NCBI RefSeq assembly: GCF_000948285.1
Contig: NZ_JYBP01000003.1
Span: forward strand, 1,612,001-1,676,000
Direction of reading: 5' to 3'
DNA from: Geobacillus kaustophilus
GTDB taxonomy: Bacteria > Bacillota > Bacilli > Bacillales > Anoxybacillaceae
DNA length: 64,000 nt
The notes below the pieces were generated by a model. That model saw only the letters and a program-made list of their open reading frames with translations, was not told the DNA's origin and did no database searches. Positions 37,829-46,202 of this stretch are shown in pieces. The position numbers were made by a program, and so were the translations under genes. How positions within the stretch are numbered: the stretch's first letter is position 1; every line of letters begins with the position of its first letter.

Positions 37829-39184
37829 TTACAGCGAGTGCGTTGTTCCCGCTCCGCTTGAGATCATTGGATCGGTCTGCTCTTCAGCCGCTTTTTGTTT
37901 GTCCCAAATCGAGAAAAATGGATAGTAGATGGCAAACGCGATGAAGAAGTTGACGATTTGCAAAATGCTCCCGGAAATTTTGCCCCCCGTCGCTAAATAG
38001 CCACTGATCACGATCGGTGTCGTCCATGGCACGGCCACCCCGCTTGGTTTGGCGACAAGCCCAGTCGCCATCGCCGCGTAGGAGACAACAACAAGCACGA
38101 CAGGCACGAGAATGAATGGAATGATAAGCAATGGATTCATGACGATCGGCATACCGAACGTGATCGGCTCATTAATATTGAAAATGCCAGGTGCGATCGC
38201 GAGCCGCCCTAAGCTTTTCAGCTGCCGGCTGCGCGCCCGAAGCATCATGGTCAACGCCAACGCCAATGTCGCTCCTGAACCGCCGATGTAAATCCAAAGA
38301 TCAAAAAACTGCTGCGTAATGACGTTGGGCAGTTCGGCATTCGGATTTTGCTGGAACACCATCCGGTTTTCGTCCATCAGCGACAACCAAATCGGCCCCA
38401 TTACTCCTCCTACGATCGCCGCCCCGTGCAAACCGGTCGACCATAGCAGCTGCACAAGCAGTACAGCGACAATGGCGCCAAATAAACTGCCGCCGAGCAC
38501 ACTGAGCGGTTTGTTTAGAAGCACAGATACAATATTATGGAAACTTTCAAACGGTGTCATTTCCAAAATAAGGCGGGCCACCCAGACAACGACGAGAACA
38601 GCGGCCCCCGGAATCAAAGCAACAAAAGAGCGGGCCACGGCAGGCGGCACTCCATCTGGAAGGCGAATGACAATATTTTTTTGGATGATTTTCCGATAAA
38701 TTTCGGTCGACACAATCGCCAAAATCATGGCGACAAACAAACCTTTGCTGCCGACCCATTGCACCGGAATGCCGCCGCTGACCATAATGGCTTCTTTCGC
38801 TCCTTCCGGCGTGAACGGCACTTTATACGGAGTTGCGAGCAAAAAAGCGGCAAGTGAAATCGCCCCGGCCGAAAGCGCATCAACTTTGTACTTTTCCGCC
38901 AACCGGTAAGCGACGCCGAAGCTGACGACAAGCGCCATAATGTCGAATGTCGCCCCGACCGGATACAACAGCTTATCGAGCCAATGTTCGCCAAACCATT
39001 TCGCCATCCATTCGTTATAGCCGGGGATCGGCAAAAAACCAATGATTAAAAATAAAGACCCGATAATCAAGAGCGGCATCGACAAAATGATTCCATCACG
39101 AATGGCTTGCAAATGGCGCTGTTCGGCAATCCTGCCGGCGATAGGCATCACACGCTCTTCCAACACACGAATAAACCGATCCAT
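37829..39184 (-). CDS. celB: PTS lactose/cellobiose-family IIC permease
   Basis: A 451-residue membrane permease with about 10 spans. Family features are the N-terminal LEERVMPIAGRIAEQRHLQAI (membrane-proximal helix), GGSGATLALALTMM and the substrate motif GIFNINEPITFGMPIVMNP. It moves and phosphorylates a beta-disaccharide together with IIB and IIA. AGGGGGTAGGGG precedes the ATG; it lies 17 nt after celA. Confidence 0.93.
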   Translation of the reverse strand: MDRFIRVLEERVMPIAGRIAEQRHLQAIRDGIILSMPLLIIGSLFLIIGFLPIPGYNEWMAKWFGEHWLDKLLYPVGATFDIMALVVSFGVAYRLAEKYKVDALSAGAISLAAFLLATPYKVPFTPEGAKEAIMVSGGIPVQWVGSKGLFVAMILAIVSTEIYRKIIQKNIVIRLPDGVPPAVARSFVALIPGAAVLVVVWVARLILEMTPFESFHNIVSVLLNKPLSVLGGSLFGAIVAVLLVQLLWSTGLHGAAIVGGVMGPIWLSLMDENRMVFQQNPNAELPNVITQQFFDLWIYIGGSGATLALALTMMLRARSRQLKSLGRLAIAPGIFNINEPITFGMPIVMNPLLIIPFILVPVVLVVVSYAAMATGLVAKPSGVAVPWTTPIVISGYLATGGKISGSILQIVNFFIAFAIYYPFFSIWDKQKAAEEQTDPMISSGAGTTHSL

Positions 39185-39201
39185 CCGCCCCTACCCCCTG
39201 T

Positions 39202-39504
39202 TTATTTTTTTAACCGCAGCGCAAAGTCCAGCACCCCAGAGCCGTTGACACGCCCGTAGTCAGCTGGATTGATGACATCAACCGGAATGCCGCGCGCCTC
39301 ACCCTCTTTTTTGAAGGCAGCGAGCTTATAGCGGATTTGTGGGCCAATCAGCACAACATCCGCCTGGTCGAGATGACTTTTCGCTTCATCAGCTGACACA
39401 GCCCAAATGTTCGCCTCGATCCCTTTTTGCTTTGCCGCCTCCTGCATCTTCGTCACGAGCAAACTCGTCGACATGCCGGCGGCGCAAATGAGTAAAATGT
39501 TCAT
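39202..39504 (-). CDS. celA: PTS lactose/cellobiose-family IIB component
   Basis: A 100-residue IIB with the phosphorylated Cys7 in [15 protein letters not shown] and the typical [12 protein letters not shown] segment. First gene of the celA-celB-chbG-celC operon. The start used has AAAGGAGGAGAAAAGCG; earlier in-frame codons have none. A sigma-54 promoter lies 41-56 bp upstream. Confidence 0.93.
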   Translation of the reverse strand: MNILLICAAGMSTSLLVTKMQEAAKQKGIEANIWAVSADEAKSHLDQADVVLIGPQIRYKLAAFKKEGEARGIPVDVINPADYGRVNGSGVLDFALRLKK

Positions 39505-39544
39505 CGCTTTTCTCCTCCTTTGTTTTGTGATCGCCATCTTAACA

Positions 39545-39560
39545 AGCAAATTCCATGCCA
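39545..39560 (-). promoter_or_regulatory. Sigma-54 (-24/-12) promoter of the PTS-chbG operon
   Basis: Minus strand TGGCATGGAATTTGCT matches the sigma-54 consensus TGGCAC-N5-TTGCW with the required GG-N10-GC spacing and one deviation (C to T). It is upstream of celA, next to a gene for a GAYTGA-bearing LevR-type activator, which makes the call firm. Confidence 0.85.
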
Positions 39561-39624
39561 ACAATAAAAAAGAAGTGAAAAGCGAGATCAGCTCATTGTG
39601 TGTCAGTCAGCGGCAACTGTGTAT

Positions 39625-39638
39625 TGAAACCGTTTTCA
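39625..39638. promoter_or_regulatory. cre site upstream of the PTS operon
   Basis: TGAAACCGTTTTCA fits the CcpA consensus TGWNANCGNTNWCA at every position and is extended to ATTGAAACCGTTTTCAAT. It lies about 70 bp upstream of the sigma-54 element, in the space where activator and promoter must contact each other, so CcpA binding should repress. Confidence 0.75.
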
Positions 39639-39670
39639 ATCAAACAGCGCAAAACAAAGAAGCAGACGCC

Positions 39671-42349
39671 TTATGTGTCCCGTTTTTGCTGCAGCGAGCG
39701 GAAAAAGCGAATAATGTGACACAATTCATTCTCACCGATGCGAACGCCGTACCGCTGTTCGAGCGGAAACAACCCCTCCTTCACGATCGTATACAGCGGT
39801 TCGTGTTCACGGCAACCACCGTCCGTCCCAGCATCGCTTGATGGTTCACCGGCCAACAACCGATCAAGCAGGCAGCATAAATGAAGGACAAGTCCGGCCA
39901 TATCGCTGGACTGCGACGGAAACCCAATCTCTTGGCTGATCGACGCGAGCACCGCACGGATCACCGGAATCGCCCGTCCTGAGGACAGATGGCGAAGATG
40001 GCCGTCCAGTTCTCGGGCCATATGCATATACATTTCTTCATCATCGACAAGCGCTTGTATTTCTTTCATGGCTTTCAGACTGAACACTTCGTCCAAAGCA
40101 AAGTGCGGAACCCGTTCATCGAGGCGGAAATGGCTGACGATGGCGACGATTCGAACATGTTTGGCTATGTTTGACAACCTATTTTGCGCTTCTTTTTCAT
40201 CAACGATATGAATAGGGATAATTTCCCACAATTGTTCATCAAGCTGCAAGTAAGTTTCCAATATATGCTTTAATGCAAGCGCACTTCCTTTTCCCGTCAA
40301 ACAAGCCGTAACAATCGCCAGTCGATCTTGCTCCGCCCCGTCCTCTTCCCAAAACGGTTGGCTCATATAATATGGCGCAGCGGTTTTCACTTCGTTATAA
40401 ATGTCGACAAGCGAATAGCCGAGCATCGCTTTGCGGGCGGCTTCCAATACATGCGGCGTACTCGCTGCAGAAATGACTTTCACTGGAATGGCAAGCTCTT
40501 TTTCTAAAAAATGGGCAAAAGACACGAGCGATCCCATATCAACAAGCAGCAGCGCCCCTTTCATCGATGCAACCGGCTGCAAGATGGCTTTTACTTGCTC
40601 GTACACTTGTTTCGGATCGGCATCGAGCGGCATATCGACTGCTTGCACGCATGCGGCTGCCAACAATTGGTTGACGACATCCGCCATAGCCGACGCAACG
40701 CCGTTGCCATGCATGATGACAACCACCGCCACCCGCTCTTCCTGTTCCTCCTGTTCTTCGTCACGGTGCGCGAAAAACATGGTCAAAAACCCCGCTTCAT
40801 CGATGGGAAAATCAATGCGCATCTGTTCTTCCATAAGCTGCAAGCAGTCCAAGGCAACGGCAAACTCTTTTTTATAAGCGGTGCGCACCTGATTGAGCTG
40901 TGGGTGGGTCACGGCGTTCCCGGTCCGAAGGCGATTAAGCGCCGTTTGAATATGCAAAGCGAGCGCATACATCACCTTTTCCGGGAAACGGCGTTCCAGT
41001 CTGTTCTCCGCGTAGGCGATTAGCGCCTCGGTTAATGACAGGACGTCAGGTGCGATCATTTTCTCCAGATCGCAGCGATCGCGAATGCGGCGATGAAGAC
41101 CTTTCATATACTGCGAAACATAACGTTCAATGTCCATCTCAAGCAGCAAATCCAGTTCATCGCCGGTGACGCCCTGCTTTTTCAACTCACTGTATTTGCG
41201 CTCAATATTGTCATAAATCGATTGCTGGTCATCATTCACCAGTTCTGGTCGGCATTCGCCTCCATGCGCTGAAAACACGCACCGACCGTGCGGCAGCGGA
41301 AAGGAGGCGGCCTGCGGATGCTTTTTCTCGAGCAGCAGCCCGCTTTGCACCTCAAACGACAAGTCAGCGCGCTGGATGCGGACGTTTTCTTTTTTTCCGG
41401 TGACATAGTCGGCATACGCCTTGGCGCAAACGAGCTGAATGTCGGCTTTCAGCTGTCCGACGTTGTTGGGACAGGGGTAAAACAAAAAGGCGCGCAACGC
41501 ATTGGCAGAGACATGAATGTCTTTCCCGAGGCGCACCGCTTCCTGTTGAAAAAATTGCATGACGAGACAGTACCGTTCCTCAAGCGTCCGCTTCTCAAGC
41601 GGCGGCAGCCAAATATGCATCGGAATGCGGCGACGAAACGTTTTCAGCAAGTTGGATTCCGGGTTTTCAGTCGTTGCGCAAATCAACAGCACATCAGCCT
41701 TTCGTTCCGTGTCCGTTTCCCCTAGCCGGCGGTAGACGCCGCGGTCAATGAATGTAAACAGCATCTCCTGACCTTCCGCCGGCAGGCGGTGCACTTCATC
41801 TAAAAATAAAATGCCTCCATCCGCCTTCTCAAGCAGCCCTTTTTGTTCATGCGCTCCCGTGTACGCTCCTTTCCGGATTCCAAACAGTTGCCCAAGCAAC
41901 AGTTGCGGGTTGTTGGCGTAGTCAGCACAGTTAAAAGTCACAAACGGCGCCCCCGGCGGAAAACGGCCAGTTGCGACGGCAAATTCATGGAGCAACTCGG
42001 CAAACATCGATTTTCCCGTCCCAGTTTCCCCGACAATCAGCATCGGCAGTCCTTTCGGCGGATACAAGAGGGCAGCTTTGCCCTGCTCGATGGCCATGGC
42101 CAAACTCGGCTGTTCGGCGGCAAGCCGGTCCAACCGCGGCGCTGTCGCTCTATTGCCGGCGACCGCAAACCGCACCGGCCTTCCCGGCCGTTTTTGCACT
42201 TTTCCTTCCCTCCACAACCGATTCAAATCGCGGCTGACGTTAGCTCGATCCAATCCGAGAGCGTCAGCTAGCTCCTCTGCGCTCGCCCACGACTCTCCGC
42301 TCTTCTTCCACTGACACAGCGTGTTATAGATGAGATCGATTCTTTTCAC
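39671..42349 (-). CDS. LevR-type sigma-54 activator with PRDs
   Basis: An 892-residue regulator. Order: N-terminal winged HTH (SAEELADALGLDRANVSRDL), AAA+ domain with Walker A GETGTGKS, sigma-54 contact loop GAYTGA and Walker B ILFLDEVHR (about 70-320), PRD1 (about 440-540), mannose-type EIIA-like domain with His in VIMHGNGVASAM, EIIB-like segment (TACLTGKGSALAL) and PRD2 (about 780-890). PTS components phosphorylate the PRD/EII-like domains to tune activity. The GTG used follows GAGGAGGGGAGCGATC. It should activate the sigma-54 promoter in front of celA. Confidence 0.9.
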   Translation of the reverse strand: MKRIDLIYNTLCQWKKSGESWASAEELADALGLDRANVSRDLNRLWREGKVQKRPGRPVRFAVAGNRATAPRLDRLAAEQPSLAMAIEQGKAALLYPPKGLPMLIVGETGTGKSMFAELLHEFAVATGRFPPGAPFVTFNCADYANNPQLLLGQLFGIRKGAYTGAHEQKGLLEKADGGILFLDEVHRLPAEGQEMLFTFIDRGVYRRLGETDTERKADVLLICATTENPESNLLKTFRRRIPMHIWLPPLEKRTLEERYCLVMQFFQQEAVRLGKDIHVSANALRAFLFYPCPNNVGQLKADIQLVCAKAYADYVTGKKENVRIQRADLSFEVQSGLLLEKKHPQAASFPLPHGRCVFSAHGGECRPELVNDDQQSIYDNIERKYSELKKQGVTGDELDLLLEMDIERYVSQYMKGLHRRIRDRCDLEKMIAPDVLSLTEALIAYAENRLERRFPEKVMYALALHIQTALNRLRTGNAVTHPQLNQVRTAYKKEFAVALDCLQLMEEQMRIDFPIDEAGFLTMFFAHRDEEQEEQEERVAVVVIMHGNGVASAMADVVNQLLAAACVQAVDMPLDADPKQVYEQVKAILQPVASMKGALLLVDMGSLVSFAHFLEKELAIPVKVISAASTPHVLEAARKAMLGYSLVDIYNEVKTAAPYYMSQPFWEEDGAEQDRLAIVTACLTGKGSALALKHILETYLQLDEQLWEIIPIHIVDEKEAQNRLSNIAKHVRIVAIVSHFRLDERVPHFALDEVFSLKAMKEIQALVDDEEMYMHMARELDGHLRHLSSGRAIPVIRAVLASISQEIGFPSQSSDMAGLVLHLCCLLDRLLAGEPSSDAGTDGGCREHEPLYTIVKEGLFPLEQRYGVRIGENELCHIIRFFRSLQQKRDT

Positions 42350-42442
42350 GATCGCTCCCCTCCTCGTTACACACATTCGCAGCCGCCGGTCGAAATTCCT
42401 GCCGAATCGTGATGAAACAACGCCGGCCCGCCGCTATGCACA

Positions 42443-42476
42443 AAACAAAAGAACGAGGCCTTATTCGACCCCGTTC
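42443..42476 (-). terminator. Terminator of the LysM hydrolase gene
   Basis: GAACGgGGtC...GgCCtCGTTC hairpin followed by TTTTGTTTTG on the minus strand, overlapping the stop codon. Confidence 0.55.
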
Positions 42477-43125
42477 ATCTCGTGAAGACATGATGCCCGA
42501 TGCGGATCGTCACCGGACGCGACAGCATCCATTTGTCTTTCGTAATTTTCGGGTTGTAGAAATAGAGCGAACCGCGGCGATCAGTTGGGAATAAGGCGAG
42601 CGCCTTGTCGACCGCCTCGTAATCTTGCTTGGTCGGCCGAATGCGGGTCAGTTTTCCCGTTTTCACCGGCACAAATGCATAGCCCGATTTTGTTTTTTGA
42701 TAAATGACGCCGCGCACCGTTTTCGGAAACTCAGGATGTTGAGTGCGGTTCAAAATGACGAGCGCCACTTCCACTTTGCCGGCGAACGGCTCGCTCGAAC
42801 CGGTCTCCGCTTGCACGAGCTGGGCGAGCAGCTTCCGGTCAGCCGCGCTTAATGAAATGGCCTTCTTCTTTGCCGGCGCCGAAGCCGATCGCTTCGCCGC
42901 AGCCGGCACTTTCAGCCTTTCGCCGATATAAATCACATCGCTTTTTAACCCGTTCAATGACTTCAACGAGGCAACCGTGATATGATATTGTTTGGCGATC
43001 TTCGACAACGTATCGCCTTTTTTCACTTGATAGTATGTATACAGACCAGCCGCTTCGGCCGACAGCCCATGAGAGCTTAACGCCATACAGCAAGTGATCG
43101 CGAGCGCTGCAATCATCTTTTTCAC
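42475..43125 (-). CDS. LysM and SleB-type cell-wall hydrolase
   Basis: A 216-residue exported protein. The GTG start, 9 nt after GAGGGGG, gives a signal peptide (KKMIAALAITCCMALSSHG...AEAA). Residues about 30-75 are one LysM repeat (YYQVKKGDTLSKIAKQYHI). Residues about 95-215 form a Hydrolase_2 domain as in SleB, CwlJ and YkvT: LLAQLVQAETGSSEPFAGKV has the catalytic Glu region, followed by YFYNPKITKDKWML. Such enzymes cut spore cortex or vegetative peptidoglycan; the arrangement is closest to YkvT. Confidence 0.82.
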   Translation of the reverse strand: MKKMIAALAITCCMALSSHGLSAEAAGLYTYYQVKKGDTLSKIAKQYHITVASLKSLNGLKSDVIYIGERLKVPAAAKRSASAPAKKKAISLSAADRKLLAQLVQAETGSSEPFAGKVEVALVILNRTQHPEFPKTVRGVIYQKTKSGYAFVPVKTGKLTRIRPTKQDYEAVDKALALFPTDRRGSLYFYNPKITKDKWMLSRPVTIRIGHHVFTR

Positions 43126-43411
43126 TCTGCGCATCCCCCTCATCGTTGCCTTTTGGCTTTTTTCTGTTTTCTAGATTAGCAGGCAAAGAAGGGAACGTCA
43201 CTGTATATTTTTTTCCACATAAAGCGGCCGGCGGCTTTCAATCCATTGGCGCTGTAAGGTGGGACAAGCTTTTTTACAGTTGCATTACAGTTGCGTTACG
43301 CTTCGTAACAAGCCGCTGTTTGAAACTTGCCAAACAGCAAGCTTTTCGACATAATAGTAGACGAATCTTGCCTATGGCAAAACAGTTGATCATCATGTTG
43401 GGGTGGGGATC

Positions 43412-43846
43412 GTGCTGACCGGATGGTTTCTTTGGTTTATTTTGTTTTGGGTCGTCTTTTTGCTTGTCATGATGTCGATCGGCGGCTTTTTCATGTTCCG
43501 CAAGTTTTTGAAGCGGCTGCCGAAAGAAGATGGAAAATCGGAGCTCGACTGGCAGGAATATTACATTGAACAGACGCGCCATTTATGGGGGGAAGAAGAA
43601 AAAGCGCTGCTTGAGGAATTGGTTCGCCCTGTGCCGGAATTGTTCCGCGACGTCGCGCGGCAAAAGATCGCCGGCAAAATCGGCGAGCTTGCCTTGAAGG
43701 AGCAGGCGCCGCGCATCACACGCGACTTGCTGATCCGCGGCTACATCATCGCAACCCCCAAGCGCGACCATAAGTTTTTGATCCGGACATTGCAGGCGAA
43801 GAACATCGATCTTGCCCCTTATCAACATTTATTGGAAAGCCGCTGA
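43412..43846 (+). CDS. yneK: DUF2621 family protein (YneK)
   Basis: A 144-residue protein with one N-terminal membrane span (FLWFILFWVVFLLVMMSIGGFF) and a conserved cytoplasmic part (LDWQEYYIEQTRHLW ... RQKIAGKIGELAL). Matches YneK/DUF2621, unknown function, in its usual place beside ccdC. The GTG is chosen for its GGGGTGGGG site; a GTG three codons earlier has none. Confidence 0.8.
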   Translation: MLTGWFLWFILFWVVFLLVMMSIGGFFMFRKFLKRLPKEDGKSELDWQEYYIEQTRHLWGEEEKALLEELVRPVPELFRDVARQKIAGKIGELALKEQAPRITRDLLIRGYIIATPKRDHKFLIRTLQAKNIDLAPYQHLLESR

Positions 43847-43893
43847 TCGGCCTCTCGATTTGGTCCGAATACGAGCGGCTTTCGTCTTTTTCA
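43838..43893 (+). terminator. yneK terminator
   Basis: AAGCCGCT (overlapping the last codons) pairs with AGCGGCTT, followed by TCGTCTTTTT. Confidence 0.55.
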
Positions 43894-43983
43894 ACATAAC
43901 AAAGCTGCCCAAAACAAGCGGCTGGTTGGTACAGGCGGCTTCACGGCGGCGAAATTCCGAAAAAAGCAAAATGGCTTGGCGCA

Positions 43984-44023
43984 ACAAAAAAGGGAGCTGT
44001 CCATCAGCGGGACAGCTCTTTAT
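43984..44023 (-). terminator. ccdC terminator
   Basis: AGAGCTGTCC...GGACAGCTCcCT hairpin and TTTTTT on the minus strand. Confidence 0.8.
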
Positions 44024-44499
44024 GTCAGCACTGGCGGTTTCAGCTGCGCCGCCAGCTTTCTGTACGAAACGTACATCGCGATCCGCCATGGGACAATCAT
44101 GGAGAACGCGAGCAAATAAAACATGCCGCTTAACTGGCGGTAGTCGATCGTTCGTCCTAAATACGTTTTCAAGCCAAGACGAATGACAATCAACCCAAGC
44201 AAAATCCAAATAAAGGATTTTGAGCGTTTCAAATAAATATCGTTGCCGCGGATTTCAAATTTCGACGTTTTAATGAGAAACAGCGAAAAAAACAGGCCGA
44301 GAATGACCGCTTCGATGAGCTCCCCGCGCGTGACGCGGAAGACCGGATCGATGAACATCAGCGCTCCGGTGCTCATAAACAGCGGCGGCAAAATAATTTT
44401 TTTGGCATTCGTCGGCTTTTCCGACGCCTTCATGCGCACAAAAAAGATGAAAAACGCCATCACAACGGCGATGAGCGATGTAATGAACGCCAAAGCCAT
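44020..44499 (-). CDS. ccdC: CcdC (YneJ) membrane protein
   Basis: A 159-residue protein with four membrane segments, matching CcdC/YneJ, encoded beside ccdA but not needed for cytochrome c synthesis in B. subtilis. AGAAGG lies very close (about 2 nt) to the chosen ATG, so the start is slightly uncertain. Order ccdA, response regulator, ccdC is that of B. subtilis. Confidence 0.85.
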   Translation of the reverse strand: MALAFITSLIAVVMAFFIFFVRMKASEKPTNAKKIILPPLFMSTGALMFIDPVFRVTRGELIEAVILGLFFSLFLIKTSKFEIRGNDIYLKRSKSFIWILLGLIVIRLGLKTYLGRTIDYRQLSGMFYLLAFSMIVPWRIAMYVSYRKLAAQLKPPVLT

Positions 44500-44687
44500 C
44501 ACCTTCTTCCGACAAAATTCACGGACAACGCCATTATAGCAAAAACCGTTCCGCTTGCCTACCGCCCTCTCCAGCCGCCCCCGCCTTCGCCAAACACCGC
44601 GCTCGCTTCGCCCCTCTCGCTTGCCAAGAGGAACGCAGCCAGCTGTCTTCCGGCGATCATAAGCGGCGCCTTCGTTTACAAGCCTGC

Positions 44688-45044
44688 CTACAAAAGGCGG
44701 GCAATCGCCTCGAGCACGCGGGTTTCTTCAAACGGCTTGACGATAAAGTCAGCGGCGCCGGCTTCAATGGCCTCAACGACCATGCGCTGCTGCCCGAGCG
44801 CCGAGCAGATGATGATTTTCGCTCCGGGATCGATCTCCTTAATCGCCCGCACCGCTTCAATCCCATTCATGACCGGCATCGTAATGTCCATGATGACAAG
44901 ATCGGGGCGCAGCCGGCGATACAGCTCGACCGCCTCTTTGCCGTTTTCCGCCTCACCGGCTACGGTGTGATCCGTTTTTTCCAGTATGCGCGCCAGCGTT
45001 ACCCGCATAAACTTTGCATCGTCAGCAATTAAAATGGCAGCCAT
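44688..45044 (-). CDS. ccdB: CheY-like single-domain response regulator (CcdB/YneI)
   Basis: A 118-residue lone receiver domain: acidic pair in ILIADDAKFMR, phosphoacceptor Asp in DLVIMDITMP, Ser/Ala switch in IICSALG and Lys in FIVKPFEETR. No output domain. It corresponds to B. subtilis CcdB/YneI between ccdA and ccdC. The gap of 188 nt to ccdC holds nothing else recognisable. Confidence 0.88.
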   Translation of the reverse strand: MAAILIADDAKFMRVTLARILEKTDHTVAGEAENGKEAVELYRRLRPDLVIMDITMPVMNGIEAVRAIKEIDPGAKIIICSALGQQRMVVEAIEAGAADFIVKPFEETRVLEAIARLL

Positions 45045-45089
45045 CTTTCCATCGCCCTCTCCTCAACGATATTCCTCCAACAACAGCCG

Positions 45090-45797
45090 CTAAAAACCAG
45101 TAAACCCGCCAAACAAGCTTGTCGTATAAGCAATCAGCTTTGTCATCCAGTCAAAATACAAAACGACGCCCATCGCCACCATGACATAGCCGCCCGCCTT
45201 CATGATGGATGCGCTATGGCGGCGGATCCATTGCAGCTTGCCGATAAAAAACGACAACATGAAAAACGGAACGGCAAATCCGAGCGTATAAGCAAGCATA
45301 TACACCATTCCTGAGCCCGGGTTGGTGGCGGCTAGAGCGACAACCGCCACCAAAATCGGCCCCATGCACGGCGTCCAACCAGCAGCGAACGCCATGCCGA
45401 TCAGCACGGAGCCGACATATCCCGACGGCCGTTCACGAAACGAAATGCGCCGGTCTTTCAGCAAAAACGCCGGCTTCCACAGCCCGGCGACGACGAGGCC
45501 GAGAGCGACGATCACGACCGCGCCGATTTGCCGGATCGCATCTTGATAATCAACAAACAGCCTTCCAAGCAGCGAGGTGCCAAAGCCAAGCGAAATAAAA
45601 ATGAGGGAAAAGCCAAGCAAAAAACAAAGCGTATGCCATAAGCTGCGGCGGTTCATCATCGCGTTTTCCTCTTTCAGCTCGCTGACCGACACGCCGGTGA
45701 TATACGATAAAAACGCCGGATAAAGCGGCAGGCAGCACGGGGAAATAAACGACAAAAACCCGGCGCCGAACGCTAAAAATAGATTGAGATCATTCAT
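45090..45797 (-). CDS. ccdA: Cytochrome c biogenesis thiol-disulfide transporter CcdA
   Basis: A 235-residue DsbD-core protein with six membrane spans. The redox cysteines are in [19 protein letters not shown] and [13 protein letters not shown]. CcdA carries reducing power from cytoplasmic thioredoxin across the membrane for cytochrome c maturation and for spore-coat/cortex disulfide handling. The ATG read MNDLNLF is used; the longer frame has no membrane-protein start. Confidence 0.92.
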   Translation of the reverse strand: MNDLNLFLAFGAGFLSFISPCCLPLYPAFLSYITGVSVSELKEENAMMNRRSLWHTLCFLLGFSLIFISLGFGTSLLGRLFVDYQDAIRQIGAVVIVALGLVVAGLWKPAFLLKDRRISFRERPSGYVGSVLIGMAFAAGWTPCMGPILVAVVALAATNPGSGMVYMLAYTLGFAVPFFMLSFFIGKLQWIRRHSASIMKAGGYVMVAMGVVLYFDWMTKLIAYTTSLFGGFTGF

Positions 45798-45965
45798 TGG
45801 TGAACCAGCCCCTGCTTTTTTACTTTTTATTTTAACAGAATTCCTTCTTCCCGTAACGTGTTTCTCATTGTTCCTGGTCAATTTTTCTATTTTCCATTTT
45901 GGCGTTCACTGATAAAATAGTATAAAGCACCATACACAATACTTCAAGCAAAGGACGGTCGATTC

Positions 45966-46145
45966 GTGCCGAAATGCAAATTGTTGACCTTGATTGAACA
46001 AAAGCGGATGGAGCTTGTCGACACGGTGGCCAAAATGGGGTTAAACTCGGCGGCGGCCATGAAAATCAGCAAGGAACTCGACACACTGCTCAACGCCTAT
46101 CAGCATGAACAAATGAAACAGCGAAAACAAAGCGCCTCCCGCTAG
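45966..46145 (+). CDS. ynzD: Spo0E-like aspartyl-phosphate phosphatase (YnzD)
   Basis: A 59-residue two-helix protein starting MPKCKLLTLIEQKRMELVD with the family signature SKELDTLLNAYQ (SxELD). Such proteins remove phosphate from Spo0A~P and delay sporulation. B. subtilis ynzD occupies the same place upstream of and divergent from ccdA. Starts at GTG with AAAGGA 11 nt upstream. Confidence 0.85.
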   Translation: MPKCKLLTLIEQKRMELVDTVAKMGLNSAAAMKISKELDTLLNAYQHEQMKQRKQSASR

Positions 46146-46172
46146 GCGGGACATGGCGCTTTCTTCTTTTTC
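46131..46172 (+). terminator. ynzD terminator
   Basis: AGCGCC-TCCCGC-TAG-GCGGGA-cat-GGCGCT, formed by the last codons, then TTCTTCTTTTT. Confidence 0.75.
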
Positions 46173-46202
46173 TTCCAAGCAGGGGCGGCAAAACGCCGCC
46201 AT

